NCBI GenBank assembly: GCA_964482235.1
Contig: CAYZWU010000014.1
Span: 44,576-108,575 of the forward strand
Length of the DNA: 64,000 nucleotides
Source: CAYZWU01 sp964482235
GTDB taxonomy: Bacteria; Planctomycetota; B15-G4; CAYZWU01
Direction: 5' to 3'
A model generated the notes under the pieces. That model ran no database searches. It was not told where the DNA came from and was given only the letters and a program-made list of their open reading frames with translations. Made by a program: the position numbers and the translations under genes. This document shows positions 25,451-33,424 of this stretch, in pieces. Numbering within the stretch: position 1 is the stretch's first letter; every line of letters starts with the position of its first letter.

Positions 25451-26503
25451 ATGGCAGTTGGTATTATTGGTTACGGCGCATACATTCCTCTGCATCGCAT
25501 CAAGGTAGAGGAGATTGCCAAGGTGTGGGGGGCCGACGCTCCCAGTTACAAGCGCGGCTTGATGCTCGAAGAGAAATCCGTTCCCGCGCCTGACCAGGAC
25601 GTGGTCACCATGTCCGTGGAGGCAGCGCGCAAGGCGATTGCTCGTGCAGCGATCAATCCCGCCGAGATCGGGAACATCTATATCGGTTCCGAATCGCACC
25701 CCTACGCGGTCAAGCCGTCGGGAACGATCGTGGCCGAAGCGATCGGCGCCACGCCCGACATTCACTGCGCCGACTTCGAGTTCGCCTGCAAGGCCGGTTC
25801 GGAAAGCATGTTCGTGAGCTACGGGCTGGTGAAAGCCGGTCTGGTGAAGTACGGGCTCGGCATCGGCGCCGACACGTCCCAGGGCGCTCCCGGCGATGCT
25901 CTCGAGTACTCGGCATCGGCCGGCGCCGCCGCGTACCTTTTCGGCTCGGAGAACGTTCTGGCCACGGTGGACGAGACCCACTCGTTCATGACGGACACTC
26001 CCGACTTCTGGCGGCGCGAATATCAGTTCTACCCGCGTCACGCCGGCCGTTTCACCGGCGAGCCCGCCTACTTCAAGCACAGTCTGGGCTGCGCCAACGC
26101 CCTCCTCGAGAAGACGGGGATGAAACCCAGCGATTTCCAGTGGGCCGTCTTCCACCAGCCGAACGGCAAGTTTCCCATGAGAGTGGGCAAGAAGCTCGGT
26201 TTCAAGGAGGAGCAGATGAAGCAAGGCTGGCTCGTTCCCAAGCTCGGCAACACCTATTCCGGCGCATCGCCTCTCGGCCTCACGGCGATCCTCGACGTGG
26301 CCAAGCCGGGCGACAAGATCTTCATGGTCTCCTATGGTTCAGGCGCTGGCAGCGACGGCTTCGTCTTCACGGCCCAGGAAAAGCTGGGCGACGTGCAGGA
26401 CAAGGCCACGAAGACATGGGACCAGCTGAACAAGGCGAAGTACCTCGAATACGGCGCTTACGCCAAGTTCCGCGGCAAGATCAACAAGCTTGAAGAGAAC
26501 TGA
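25451..26503 (+). CDS. Hydroxymethylglutaryl-CoA synthase, archaeal type
   Basis: Joins acetyl-CoA and acetoacetyl-CoA to HMG-CoA, or the reverse. The 350-residue protein has the compact archaeal-type organisation: IGYGAYIPLHRI start, YIGSESHPYAVKP, the acyl-accepting Cys113 in DFEFACKAGSE, GADTSQGAPGDALEYSAS, and the catalytic-His region FHQPNGKFP (His235). It ends with GSGAGSDGF. In archaea this enzyme forms a complex with an acetoacetyl-CoA thiolase and a DUF35 protein that channels the intermediate; both partners are encoded by the next two genes here. AAGGAG precedes the ATG. It is the first gene of a seven-gene operon that also encodes a methylcrotonyl-CoA carboxylase-like enzyme. Confidence 0.93.
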   Translation: MAVGIIGYGAYIPLHRIKVEEIAKVWGADAPSYKRGLMLEEKSVPAPDQDVVTMSVEAARKAIARAAINPAEIGNIYIGSESHPYAVKPSGTIVAEAIGATPDIHCADFEFACKAGSESMFVSYGLVKAGLVKYGLGIGADTSQGAPGDALEYSASAGAAAYLFGSENVLATVDETHSFMTDTPDFWRREYQFYPRHAGRFTGEPAYFKHSLGCANALLEKTGMKPSDFQWAVFHQPNGKFPMRVGKKLGFKEEQMKQGWLVPKLGNTYSGASPLGLTAILDVAKPGDKIFMVSYGSGAGSDGFVFTAQEKLGDVQDKATKTWDQLNKAKYLEYGAYAKFRGKINKLEEN

Positions 26504-26533
26504 TCCGACTTCCCAATCTGGAGGATTACGATA

Positions 26534-27691
26534 ATGAGGGATGTGGCAGTAATAGGCATCGGCATCAACAAGTGGGGCGAGCTCTGGCAGAAGTCCCTGC
26601 GTGATATTTTTGTCGAGTCGGCCTTGAAGGCGATCGACGATGCCGGTGTCGATCATATCGATTCGATGACCGTGGGCTGCATGAGCTCCGGTCTTTTCGT
26701 GGGGCAGGAGCACCTGAGCTCCCTCCTTTCCGACTACCTGGGTGCAGGGCCGATCCCCGTGACCCGCGTCGAGTCGGCCTGCGCCTCCGGCGGACTGGCC
26801 TTCCGGACGGCGATCATGGAAGTGGCCTCCGGCATGAGCGACATCGTCCTGGCCGGCGGCGTCGAGAAGATGAACGACGTGGACGGCGGCGGAGCCACCT
26901 TCGCTCTGGCCACGGCATCGGACCAGGAGTACGAGGCCTACCAGGGCGTCACCTTCCCCGGCCTCTATGCGCTCATCGCACGGGCTCACATGGCGAAACA
27001 CGGCACCACGCGCGAGCAGATGGCTCACGTGGCCGTGAAGAACCACGCCAACGGCAATCTCAATCCGAACGCCCAGTTTCCCGCGAAGATCAGCGTGGAA
27101 ACGGTCCTGAACGCGGTCAAGGTGGCCGATCCGCTGACCCTGATGGACTGCTCGCCCGTCACCGACGGCGCCGCAGCGGCCATCATCTGCCCGCTGGACA
27201 TGGCTTCCAAGCTTTCGAAGAACGCGCCGATCCGGGTGGCTGCCTCGACGAACGCCACCGATACGATCGCCCTGCACTCGCGCGAAGACATCACCTTCCT
27301 CAACTCCACGGCAGTGGCGGGCGAGAAGGCCTTTGCCATGGCCGGCTGCGGCCCGCGCGACATCGACCTTGCCGAGGTGCACGACTGCTTCACAATCGCC
27401 GAGATCTGCGTGACCGAGGCGCTCGGCTTCTTCGAGAGAGGACAGGGCGGCCCGGCCGCCGCGGCAGGCGCCACGGCCCGTGACGGCGAGATGCCGATCA
27501 ACACGTCTGGCGGCCTCAAGTCGAAGGGACACCCCGTGGGAGCCACGGGAATGGCCCAGGTGGTGGAGATCGTGGAGCAGCTCCGCGGCATTGCCGGCGA
27601 CAGGCAGATCAAGGGTGTGAAACGGGGCTTGACCCAGAACATGGGCGGCACAGGCGGCAGCTCGGTTGTGCATATTTTGGAGGCAGTCTGA
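26534..27691 (+). CDS. Acetyl-CoA acetyltransferase (archaeal/SCP2-type thiolase)
   Basis: A thiolase of 385 residues that interconverts two acetyl-CoA with acetoacetyl-CoA. The nucleophile is Cys83 in VESACASGG. EVHDCFTIAE and GGLKSKGHPVGATG supply the C-terminal His-containing active-site loops of the SCP2/archaeal thiolase branch. NMGGTGGSSVVHIL closes the fold. It lies 30 bases after the HMG-CoA synthase gene and overlaps the DUF35 gene start by one base, the same trio order as in archaeal mevalonate loci. Within this operon it may work in either direction (see the operon finding). Confidence 0.93.
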   Translation: MRDVAVIGIGINKWGELWQKSLRDIFVESALKAIDDAGVDHIDSMTVGCMSSGLFVGQEHLSSLLSDYLGAGPIPVTRVESACASGGLAFRTAIMEVASGMSDIVLAGGVEKMNDVDGGGATFALATASDQEYEAYQGVTFPGLYALIARAHMAKHGTTREQMAHVAVKNHANGNLNPNAQFPAKISVETVLNAVKVADPLTLMDCSPVTDGAAAAIICPLDMASKLSKNAPIRVAASTNATDTIALHSREDITFLNSTAVAGEKAFAMAGCGPRDIDLAEVHDCFTIAEICVTEALGFFERGQGGPAAAAGATARDGEMPINTSGGLKSKGHPVGATGMAQVVEIVEQLRGIAGDRQIKGVKRGLTQNMGGTGGSSVVHILEAV

Positions 27692-28080
27692 TGACAACGG
27701 CAAGATACTGGCGTGAAACCCCCCAGCGATTCAGGCTGGAAGCTGGAAAATGCACGAAGTGCGGCAAGGTCTTCTTTCCACCGAGGCTCGTCTGCGACGC
27801 CTGCCAGGGACGCGAGTTCGAGACGATCAACCTCTCCAGCGAGGGTGAGGTCGTGTCGTACACGATCATCAGGACGCCCCCGTCGAATTTCAGCGACGAG
27901 GCTCCCTATGCCATCGGCATCGTCAAGCTCGGCAACGAGGTGCAGATCCTGACGCAGATCGTCGACTGCGATTTCGATGAGCTCGAGATCGGCGCCAAGG
28001 TTCGAGTCGAGTTCCGGCTCATCCAGGAGGATGGCAAGTCCGGTGTTCTGCAATACGGGTACAAGTGCGTCCCCGCATGA
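27691..28080 (+). CDS. DUF35 zinc-ribbon/OB-fold protein, thiolase-HMGS complex partner
   Basis: A 129-residue protein with an N-terminal rubredoxin-like zinc ribbon (CTKCGKVFFPPRLVCDAC, four Cys near residues 26-44) and a C-terminal OB fold (EGEVVSYTII to GAKVRVEFRLI). Known archaeal DUF35 proteins bridge thiolase and HMG-CoA synthase and provide a shared CoA-binding channel. The start codon overlaps the thiolase stop, which supports a stoichiometric complex. The name of the domain is secure; the bridging role is inferred from archaeal homologues and gene order. Confidence 0.9.
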   Translation: MTTARYWRETPQRFRLEAGKCTKCGKVFFPPRLVCDACQGREFETINLSSEGEVVSYTIIRTPPSNFSDEAPYAIGIVKLGNEVQILTQIVDCDFDELEIGAKVRVEFRLIQEDGKSGVLQYGYKCVPA

Positions 28081-28172
28081 GATCGCCCCACTGTTGACCA
28101 CAGCCGGCCGCGCGCCTGACCCGGATAGGCACGCGGCCCGGTTTTTCACTTTCCTTAAGTAGCGAGGAGCCC

Positions 28173-29780
28173 ATGTTCCGAATCGAGTCCAGGATCAGCA
28201 CGTCCAGCCCCGAGTTCCAGGAAAACACCGCCTACTATCGCGAGAAGCTGGCCGAGTTTCGCGAGAGGCTTGCCGACGTGAAGAAGGGCGGTCCTCCCGA
28301 GTCGGTCGAGCGGCACCACAAGCGCGGCAAGCTGACGGCCAGGGAGCGTCTCGACCTTCTGTTCGATCGGAACACCCCGTTCCTCGAGTTTTCCGCCCTG
28401 GCTGCCAACGGGATGTACAACGACGAGGCCCCGGCGGCGGGCATCATCACGGGAGTGGGGGTCGTCCACGGCAAGGAAGTGGCCGTGGTGGCCAACGACG
28501 CCACCGTGAAGGGCGGCACCTACTACCCGATCACTGTGCTCAAGCATTGCCGGCTCCAGCAGATCGCCGAGGAAAACAATCTCCCCTGCGTCTACCTCGT
28601 CGATTCGGGCGGCGTCTTCCTGCCCGAGCAGCAGGGGGTATTTCCCGACAAGGACCACTTCGGCAGGATCTTCTACAACCAGGCCACCCTCTCGGCCAAG
28701 AGGATCCCCCAGATCTCGGCGGTGATGGGATCGTGCACGGCCGGCGGGGCCTATGTGCCGGCCATGTCGGACGAGACGATCATCGTCAAGGGGAAGGGGA
28801 CGATCTTCATCGGCGGCCCGCCCCTGGTCAAGGCGGCCACGGGAGTCGACGTCACTCCCGAGGAGCTCGGCGGCGCCGACGTGCACTGCCGGATCTCCGG
28901 CGTATCCGACCACTACGCCGTGGACGACGAGGATGCGATCCGCATCTGCCGCAATATCATGGAGAACGTGCCTTCCCGGACGAAGCACGGGCTCGACATG
29001 AGCGAGCCCCAGGATCCGGCCTACGATCCGGACGAGATCCTCGGGATCGTGCCCAGGGACCTGATGAAGCACTTCGATGTCAAGGAGGTGATCGCCCGTC
29101 TGGTGGACGGCAGCCGGTTCCACGAGTTCAAGGAGCATTACGGCACCACCCTGGTCACCGGCTTCGCGCGGATCATGGGCTATCCCGTGGGGATCGTGGC
29201 CAACAACGGCGTTCTCTTCAGGGAAAGCGCCCAGAAGGGCGCCCACTTCGTGGAGCTCTGCTGCGTGCGCAAGATCCCCCTGATCTTCCTCCAGAACATC
29301 ACGGGATTCATCGTGGGCAAGGAGTACGAGCACGGCGGCATCGCCAAGGACGGGGCCAAGATGGTCCACGCCGTGGCCACGGCCCAGGTGCCGCGCTTCA
29401 CCCTGATCATCGGCGGCAGCCACGGCGCGGGCAACTACGCCATGTGCGGCCGCGGTTACTTTCCCCGTCTCCTCTGGATGTGGCCCACGGCGAAGATCTC
29501 GGTCATGGGCGGCGAGCAGGCAGCGGGCGTGCTCCTCTCCGTCAAGATGGCCCGCCTCGGGAAGGAGGGCAAGACGATGACGCCCGACGAGCAGGAGGCG
29601 TTCAAGAAGCCGATCCTGGAGCGGTACGAGCACGAAGGCTCGGCCTACTTCGCCACGGCCAGGCTCTGGGACGACGGTATCGTCGAACCGGGCGACACGC
29701 GCACGGCGCTCGGCCTGGCCATCGCCATGTCGCTCAACACTCCGATCCCGAACCAGGAGTTCGGTGTTTTCAGGATGTGA
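28173..29780 (+). CDS. Acyl-CoA carboxylase carboxyltransferase subunit (methylcrotonyl-CoA carboxylase beta-like)
   Basis: A 535-residue biotin-dependent carboxyltransferase with two crotonase-fold halves. Family blocks: GKLTARERLDLLFD, YVNDATVKGGTYYPITV-like VANDATVKGGTY, MGSCTAGGAYVPAMSDE (acyl-CoA oxyanion site), and in the second half NNGVLFRESAQKGAHFVELC and FLQNITGFIVGKEYEHGGI. These are close to methylcrotonyl-CoA carboxylase (LiuB) rather than propionyl-CoA carboxylase. It starts 92 bases after the DUF35 gene. The biotin carboxylase and biotin carrier are encoded separately two and three genes later, and a LiuC-like hydratase sits between. Confidence 0.9.
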   Translation: MFRIESRISTSSPEFQENTAYYREKLAEFRERLADVKKGGPPESVERHHKRGKLTARERLDLLFDRNTPFLEFSALAANGMYNDEAPAAGIITGVGVVHGKEVAVVANDATVKGGTYYPITVLKHCRLQQIAEENNLPCVYLVDSGGVFLPEQQGVFPDKDHFGRIFYNQATLSAKRIPQISAVMGSCTAGGAYVPAMSDETIIVKGKGTIFIGGPPLVKAATGVDVTPEELGGADVHCRISGVSDHYAVDDEDAIRICRNIMENVPSRTKHGLDMSEPQDPAYDPDEILGIVPRDLMKHFDVKEVIARLVDGSRFHEFKEHYGTTLVTGFARIMGYPVGIVANNGVLFRESAQKGAHFVELCCVRKIPLIFLQNITGFIVGKEYEHGGIAKDGAKMVHAVATAQVPRFTLIIGGSHGAGNYAMCGRGYFPRLLWMWPTAKISVMGGEQAAGVLLSVKMARLGKEGKTMTPDEQEAFKKPILERYEHEGSAYFATARLWDDGIVEPGDTRTALGLAIAMSLNTPIPNQEFGVFRM

Positions 29781-29815
29781 TCCAAGCAGAGGGGTCGAAT
29801 CAAGGGAGGAACAGA

Positions 29816-30631
29816 GTGCCTGACAGGTACGAGACGATAAAGATCGAGCAGAAGGACGATGTGGCCCGGTTCACGCTGAACCGCCCGGACGTGCACAACG
29901 CCTTCAACGAGATATTGATCGCCGAGCTCACCGACGCGTTCCGGTCCGTGGCCGGGAAGGAAAACGAATCGCGGGAAGAGCGGTGCATCGTTGTCACCGG
30001 CGAGGGCAAGTCTTTCTGCGCCGGCGCGGATCTGAACTGGATGGGGCGGATGGCCGGTTTCTCCTACGAGGAGAACCTGAACGACGCCCTCGGCCTGGCG
30101 GATCTCATGTACGCCATCTACACCTGCCCCGTTCCCACCATCGCACGGGTCAACGGCTCCGCCTTCGGCGGCGGCGTGGGGGTGGCCTCGGCCTGCGATA
30201 TCGTGGTGGCGTCGACAAAGGCCCTCTTCTCTCTCAGCGAGGTGAAGCTCGGCCTGGTGCCGGCCTGCATCGCGCCCTACGTGATCGAGCGGGTGGGCCC
30301 GCGCAACGCCAGGGAGTTCTTTCTCACCGGGCAGCGGATCGAGGCTGAAAAGGCGCTCGATATCGGTGTGGCCAACCGGGTCGTTTCTCCGGGGCAGCTG
30401 GACGAGACGGTGGACGAGTACATCGATCACTTTCGCGTGGCCAGCCCGCAGGCGCTCCGCTGGGCCAAGGATCTGGTGCGCAAGACACCGAAGATGCAGC
30501 TCGAGGAGTGCCGGCAGTACAACGCCGAGATGATCGCGAGGCTCCGCGTCTCCGAGGAGGGCCAGGAGGGGATCCGGGCCTTCTTCGAGAAGCGCAAGCC
30601 GAGCTGGGCCGTGCGGGGGAGAGGACAATGA
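29816..30631 (+). CDS. liuC: Methylglutaconyl-CoA hydratase-like enoyl-CoA hydratase (LiuC)
   Basis: A crotonase-family protein of 271 residues. GEGKSFCAGADLNWMGRMA followed by EENLNDALGLADL is the pattern of LiuC 3-methylglutaconyl-CoA hydratases, which interconvert 3-methylglutaconyl-CoA and HMG-CoA. NGSAFGGGVGVASACDI holds an oxyanion-hole loop, and FSLSEVKLGLVPACIAPYVI carries the catalytic Glu region. The start is GTG at 29816, six bases after GGGAGGA. Its stop overlaps the ATG of the biotin carboxylase gene, so the genes are translationally coupled. Its predicted product is the substrate of the HMG-CoA synthase trio at the start of the operon. Confidence 0.86.
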   Translation: MPDRYETIKIEQKDDVARFTLNRPDVHNAFNEILIAELTDAFRSVAGKENESREERCIVVTGEGKSFCAGADLNWMGRMAGFSYEENLNDALGLADLMYAIYTCPVPTIARVNGSAFGGGVGVASACDIVVASTKALFSLSEVKLGLVPACIAPYVIERVGPRNAREFFLTGQRIEAEKALDIGVANRVVSPGQLDETVDEYIDHFRVASPQALRWAKDLVRKTPKMQLEECRQYNAEMIARLRVSEEGQEGIRAFFEKRKPSWAVRGRGQ

Positions 30632-32124
30632 AAAAGATACTGATCGCCAACAGAGGCGAGATCGCTGTTCGGATCATCCACGCCTGCCGGGAGATGAAAA
30701 TCCCGGCCGTGGCCGTCTACTCCGAGGCCGACAGGGAGTCGCTGCACGTCCAGATGGCCGACGAGGCTGTCTGCATCGGACCGCCGTCGCCAATGGAGAG
30801 TTACCTGAACATCGACAACCTGATCGCGGCGGCCAGGGAGGCCGGGGCCGACGCCGTCCATCCGGGCTACGGATTTCTCGCCGAGAACGCAGGCTTCGCC
30901 GATCGCTGCCTGGCCGAGGGGCTGATCTTCATCGGCCCGCCCTCCGAGGCGATCCGGTCGATGGGTGACAAGGTCGTGTCCCGCAGGATCATGGAGGAGG
31001 CCGGCGTTCCCGTTGTCCCCGGCACCACGGGCAGCATTGACGAGCTCGACCGCGTGGTTGAGGAGGCGAGCCGGATCGAACCGCCTCTCTTCGTCAAGGC
31101 GGCGGCCGGCGGCGGCGGCAAGGGGATGCGCCTCGTCACCGATATCGCTCAGCTCAAGCCGACCCTCGAGTCCGCCACGCGCGAGGCGGCTGCGGCGTTC
31201 GGCGACGGGACCGTCTACGTCGAGAAGTGCGTGGAGCAGCCGCGCCACATCGAGTTCCAGGTGCTTGCCGACAACCACGGCCGCGTGGTGCACCTCTTCG
31301 AGCGGGAGTGCTCGATCCAGAGGCGGCACCAGAAGCTCGTGGAGGAGACGCCCTCCACGGTGCTCACGCCGGAGATCCGCAGCAGGATGGGCGAGGCGGC
31401 CGTGACGGCGACGCGGGCTGCCGGTTATCGCGGCGCCGGGACGATCGAGTTCCTCTTCGACAAGGACACGAGCTTCTACTTCCTCGAGATGAACACCAGG
31501 ATCCAGGTCGAGCATCCGGTCACCGAGTTCACCACGGGAGTCGACCTGGTGAAGTGGCAGATCCGGATCGCCCGCGGCGAGGAGATCCCCTTCGAGCAGA
31601 GCGACCTGGTCCAGCGCGGGCACGCCATCGAGTGCCGGATCTACGCCGAGGATGCCGAGCGGGGCTTCATGCCCTCGTCGGGCACGATCAGCTTCCTCAA
31701 GGAGCCGTGGGGGCCCGGCGTCCGGAACGACTCGGGCATCTACGAGGGATACGAGGTCTCCACCTTCTACGATCCGATCCTGGCCAAGCTGGTCGTCTAT
31801 GACGAGAACAGGGAGCTGGCGCGGCGGAAGATGCTCACCGCGCTGGAGAATTACGTGATCCTCGGGATCCGCACCTCGATTTCCTTTCTCAGGGATCTTC
31901 TCGCCCACGAGGCGTTCCTGCGCGGTGAAACCTACACCGACTTCATCGACAGGCACATGAAGGAGTGGAAGGACAAGGCCGGGGAAACGCCTCCGGACGA
32001 AGTCGTGCTGGCTGCCGCTCTGGCCGAATTCCACAGGAAGCCGTCGGCGGCCGGCCAGGGGAAGGTCGCGGCCGTGACGCCGTGGCAGACCGAGGGTTCG
32101 TGGGAAATCGGATTGGGGCGCTGA
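30628..32124 (+). CDS. Acyl-CoA carboxylase biotin carboxylase subunit
   Basis: Carboxylates carrier-bound biotin with ATP and bicarbonate. The 498-residue protein has the three-part biotin carboxylase fold: ILIANRGEIAVRIIHACRE N-terminus, ATP-grasp with KAAAGGGGKGMR and the VEKCVEQPRHIEFQV block, EMNTRIQVEHPVTE, and a C-terminal AEDAERGFMPSSG region. It stops before any biotinyl domain, unlike the fused MCC alpha subunits. It overlaps the hydratase gene by four bases. The biotin carrier gene follows after 12 bases. Confidence 0.94.
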   Translation: MKKILIANRGEIAVRIIHACREMKIPAVAVYSEADRESLHVQMADEAVCIGPPSPMESYLNIDNLIAAAREAGADAVHPGYGFLAENAGFADRCLAEGLIFIGPPSEAIRSMGDKVVSRRIMEEAGVPVVPGTTGSIDELDRVVEEASRIEPPLFVKAAAGGGGKGMRLVTDIAQLKPTLESATREAAAAFGDGTVYVEKCVEQPRHIEFQVLADNHGRVVHLFERECSIQRRHQKLVEETPSTVLTPEIRSRMGEAAVTATRAAGYRGAGTIEFLFDKDTSFYFLEMNTRIQVEHPVTEFTTGVDLVKWQIRIARGEEIPFEQSDLVQRGHAIECRIYAEDAERGFMPSSGTISFLKEPWGPGVRNDSGIYEGYEVSTFYDPILAKLVVYDENRELARRKMLTALENYVILGIRTSISFLRDLLAHEAFLRGETYTDFIDRHMKEWKDKAGETPPDEVVLAAALAEFHRKPSAAGQGKVAAVTPWQTEGSWEIGLGR

Positions 32125-32136
32125 AGGAGGCTCAAG

Positions 32137-32640
32137 ATGCAGTACGAATTTCTCTTCGGCGGCGAGACGTACACGGTGGAGCTCGAGAAGAGCGGTGAGC
32201 TCTTCAAGGCCCGCCTGGGCGATAAGGAATATACGATCGATGCCTGCCAGGCTTCCGGAAGCCTGCTCTCCTTCATCATGAACGGCCGCTCCGTCCTGGC
32301 GCACCTGGTGCGCGGCGAGAAGGAGTGGGTTCTCGGCGTGGGTGGAAGGCAGTACGTTCTCGAGGATCCCGACAAGGCCGGCGAGTCGGCCTCGGGCGGC
32401 GTTGCCGGCGGAGGCAGCGGATTGATCGAGACGCCCATGCCCGGTAAAATCGTGGAGGTGCTGGTCGAGGAGGGCGAGAAGGTCGCCTGCGGTCAAGCCC
32501 TCCTCATTGTCGAATCGATGAAGATGCAGAACGAGATCCTTGCCGATGTGGACGGCGTTGTCCGGAAGATCCACTTCCAGGCAGGCGATCTCGCCAATTT
32601 CGGCGATCCCCTCGTGGAGATCGACGTTGAAGAGGGGTAG
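32137..32640 (+). CDS. Biotin carboxyl carrier protein
   Basis: A 167-residue carrier. The C-terminal 75 residues form a biotinyl domain with the biotinylation site ESMKMQNE (Lys129), preceded by ETPMPGKIVEVLV. The first 90 residues form a beta-rich domain (YEFLFGGETYTVEL) resembling the region that links carboxylase and carrier domains in fused acyl-CoA carboxylases, followed by a Gly/Ser linker. Separation of carrier and carboxylase is unusual for LiuD-type enzymes, where they are usually one chain. GGAGG lies upstream. It is the last gene of the operon. Confidence 0.92.
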   Translation: MQYEFLFGGETYTVELEKSGELFKARLGDKEYTIDACQASGSLLSFIMNGRSVLAHLVRGEKEWVLGVGGRQYVLEDPDKAGESASGGVAGGGSGLIETPMPGKIVEVLVEEGEKVACGQALLIVESMKMQNEILADVDGVVRKIHFQAGDLANFGDPLVEIDVEEG

Positions 32641-32712
32641 CAGGCCTCTCTTCGACCTAGATGCTTTTTCACGCGGCTGCGAGGGGGGACACTCGAACAG
32701 GGGGCTGCGGAC

Positions 32713-32798
32713 GTGTCACTACGAAGTGATGACGGGTCACCACGAGGCGACGGCGGGTCACCGCAAAGCGATGACGGGTCACCGCGTAGCGATGTCAC
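32713..32798. repeat. 21-bp tandem repeat array with imperfect dyads
   Basis: Three full 21-bp units (32728-32748, 32749-32769, 32770-32790), each containing GGGTCACC, plus partial units at both ends. A perfect TCACT/AGTGA stem occurs in the first partial unit, and later units show similar imperfect dyads. Read on the plus strand they encode heptads of the type RSDDGSP at the start of the sigma factor. Confidence 0.9.
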
Positions 32799-33348
32799 CA
32801 GACTTCTTGCCGATCTCAGCGCAAGGAAACGCGGGGCGGGGGAGGCCCTGTTTCCTCTCGTCTACGATGAGCTGCGCGCCCTGGCCAGCCATTACATGAG
32901 CCGCGAGCGGAGCGATCACACCCTGCAGACCACGGCTCTTGTCCACGAAGCCTATCTCCGTCTCGTGGGTGACGAGGAGATGACCTGGGAAAGCCGGGCC
33001 CACTACTTCCGCGTGGCAGCCCGGGCCATGAGGCGGATCCTGATCGACCATGCCCGCGGCAAGTGCCGGCAGAAGAAGGGGGGCGACCGGAAGAGAGAGC
33101 CCCTCGACGACGCCGTCGCCACCATCGGGATGACGATGAGCGATCTGCTCGATCTCGACTCGGCCCTGACCCGCCTGTCCGAGAGGGACCCGCCCATCGC
33201 CGAGGTGGTGGAGCTTCGCTTCTTCGGCGGTCTGAGCGTGGAGGAGGCGGCGCAGGTCCTCGATATCTCATCTAGGAAGGTGAAGAAGGACTGGCGGATC
33301 GCCAAGGCCTGGCTCCGCAAGGAGATCGGCGTGATGTACGGGAATTGA
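32713..33348 (+). CDS. ECF-type sigma factor (PF07638-like)
   Basis: A 211-residue extracytoplasmic-function sigma factor of the branch common in Planctomycetota, Acidobacteriota and relatives. Region 2 contains LVYDELRALASHYMSRE, TALVHEAYLRLV and the -10-binding AHYFRVAARAMRRILIDHAR. Region 4 has VVELRFFGGLSVEEAAQVLDIS as its helix-turn-helix. No anti-sigma gene is next to it. The only in-frame start I find is GTG at 32713, so the first 27 residues (heptads such as RSDDGSP) come from a 21-bp DNA repeat array. The core domain starts near VTRLLADLSARKRGAGEALF, so the true start could be a non-standard codon inside the array. Confidence 0.85.
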   Translation: MSLRSDDGSPRGDGGSPQSDDGSPRSDVTRLLADLSARKRGAGEALFPLVYDELRALASHYMSRERSDHTLQTTALVHEAYLRLVGDEEMTWESRAHYFRVAARAMRRILIDHARGKCRQKKGGDRKREPLDDAVATIGMTMSDLLDLDSALTRLSERDPPIAEVVELRFFGGLSVEEAAQVLDISSRKVKKDWRIAKAWLRKEIGVMYGN

Positions 33349-33424
33349 CCCGGAGGTCGCCTCTCCCGATCCGCGTTGCGCTTCTTCGAAAGAGCATCCC
33401 CGCAGCAATGGCAAGGAGTGCCTG

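Noticed and set aside
30427..32574. A 715-codon open frame antisense to the biotin carboxylase and carrier genes
   Set aside because: The composition is that of an antisense shadow, and the plus-strand genes have full catalytic motifs.
32713..32798. A possible CRISPR array
   Set aside because: The repeats are directly adjacent 21-bp units without spacers, and there are no cas genes nearby.
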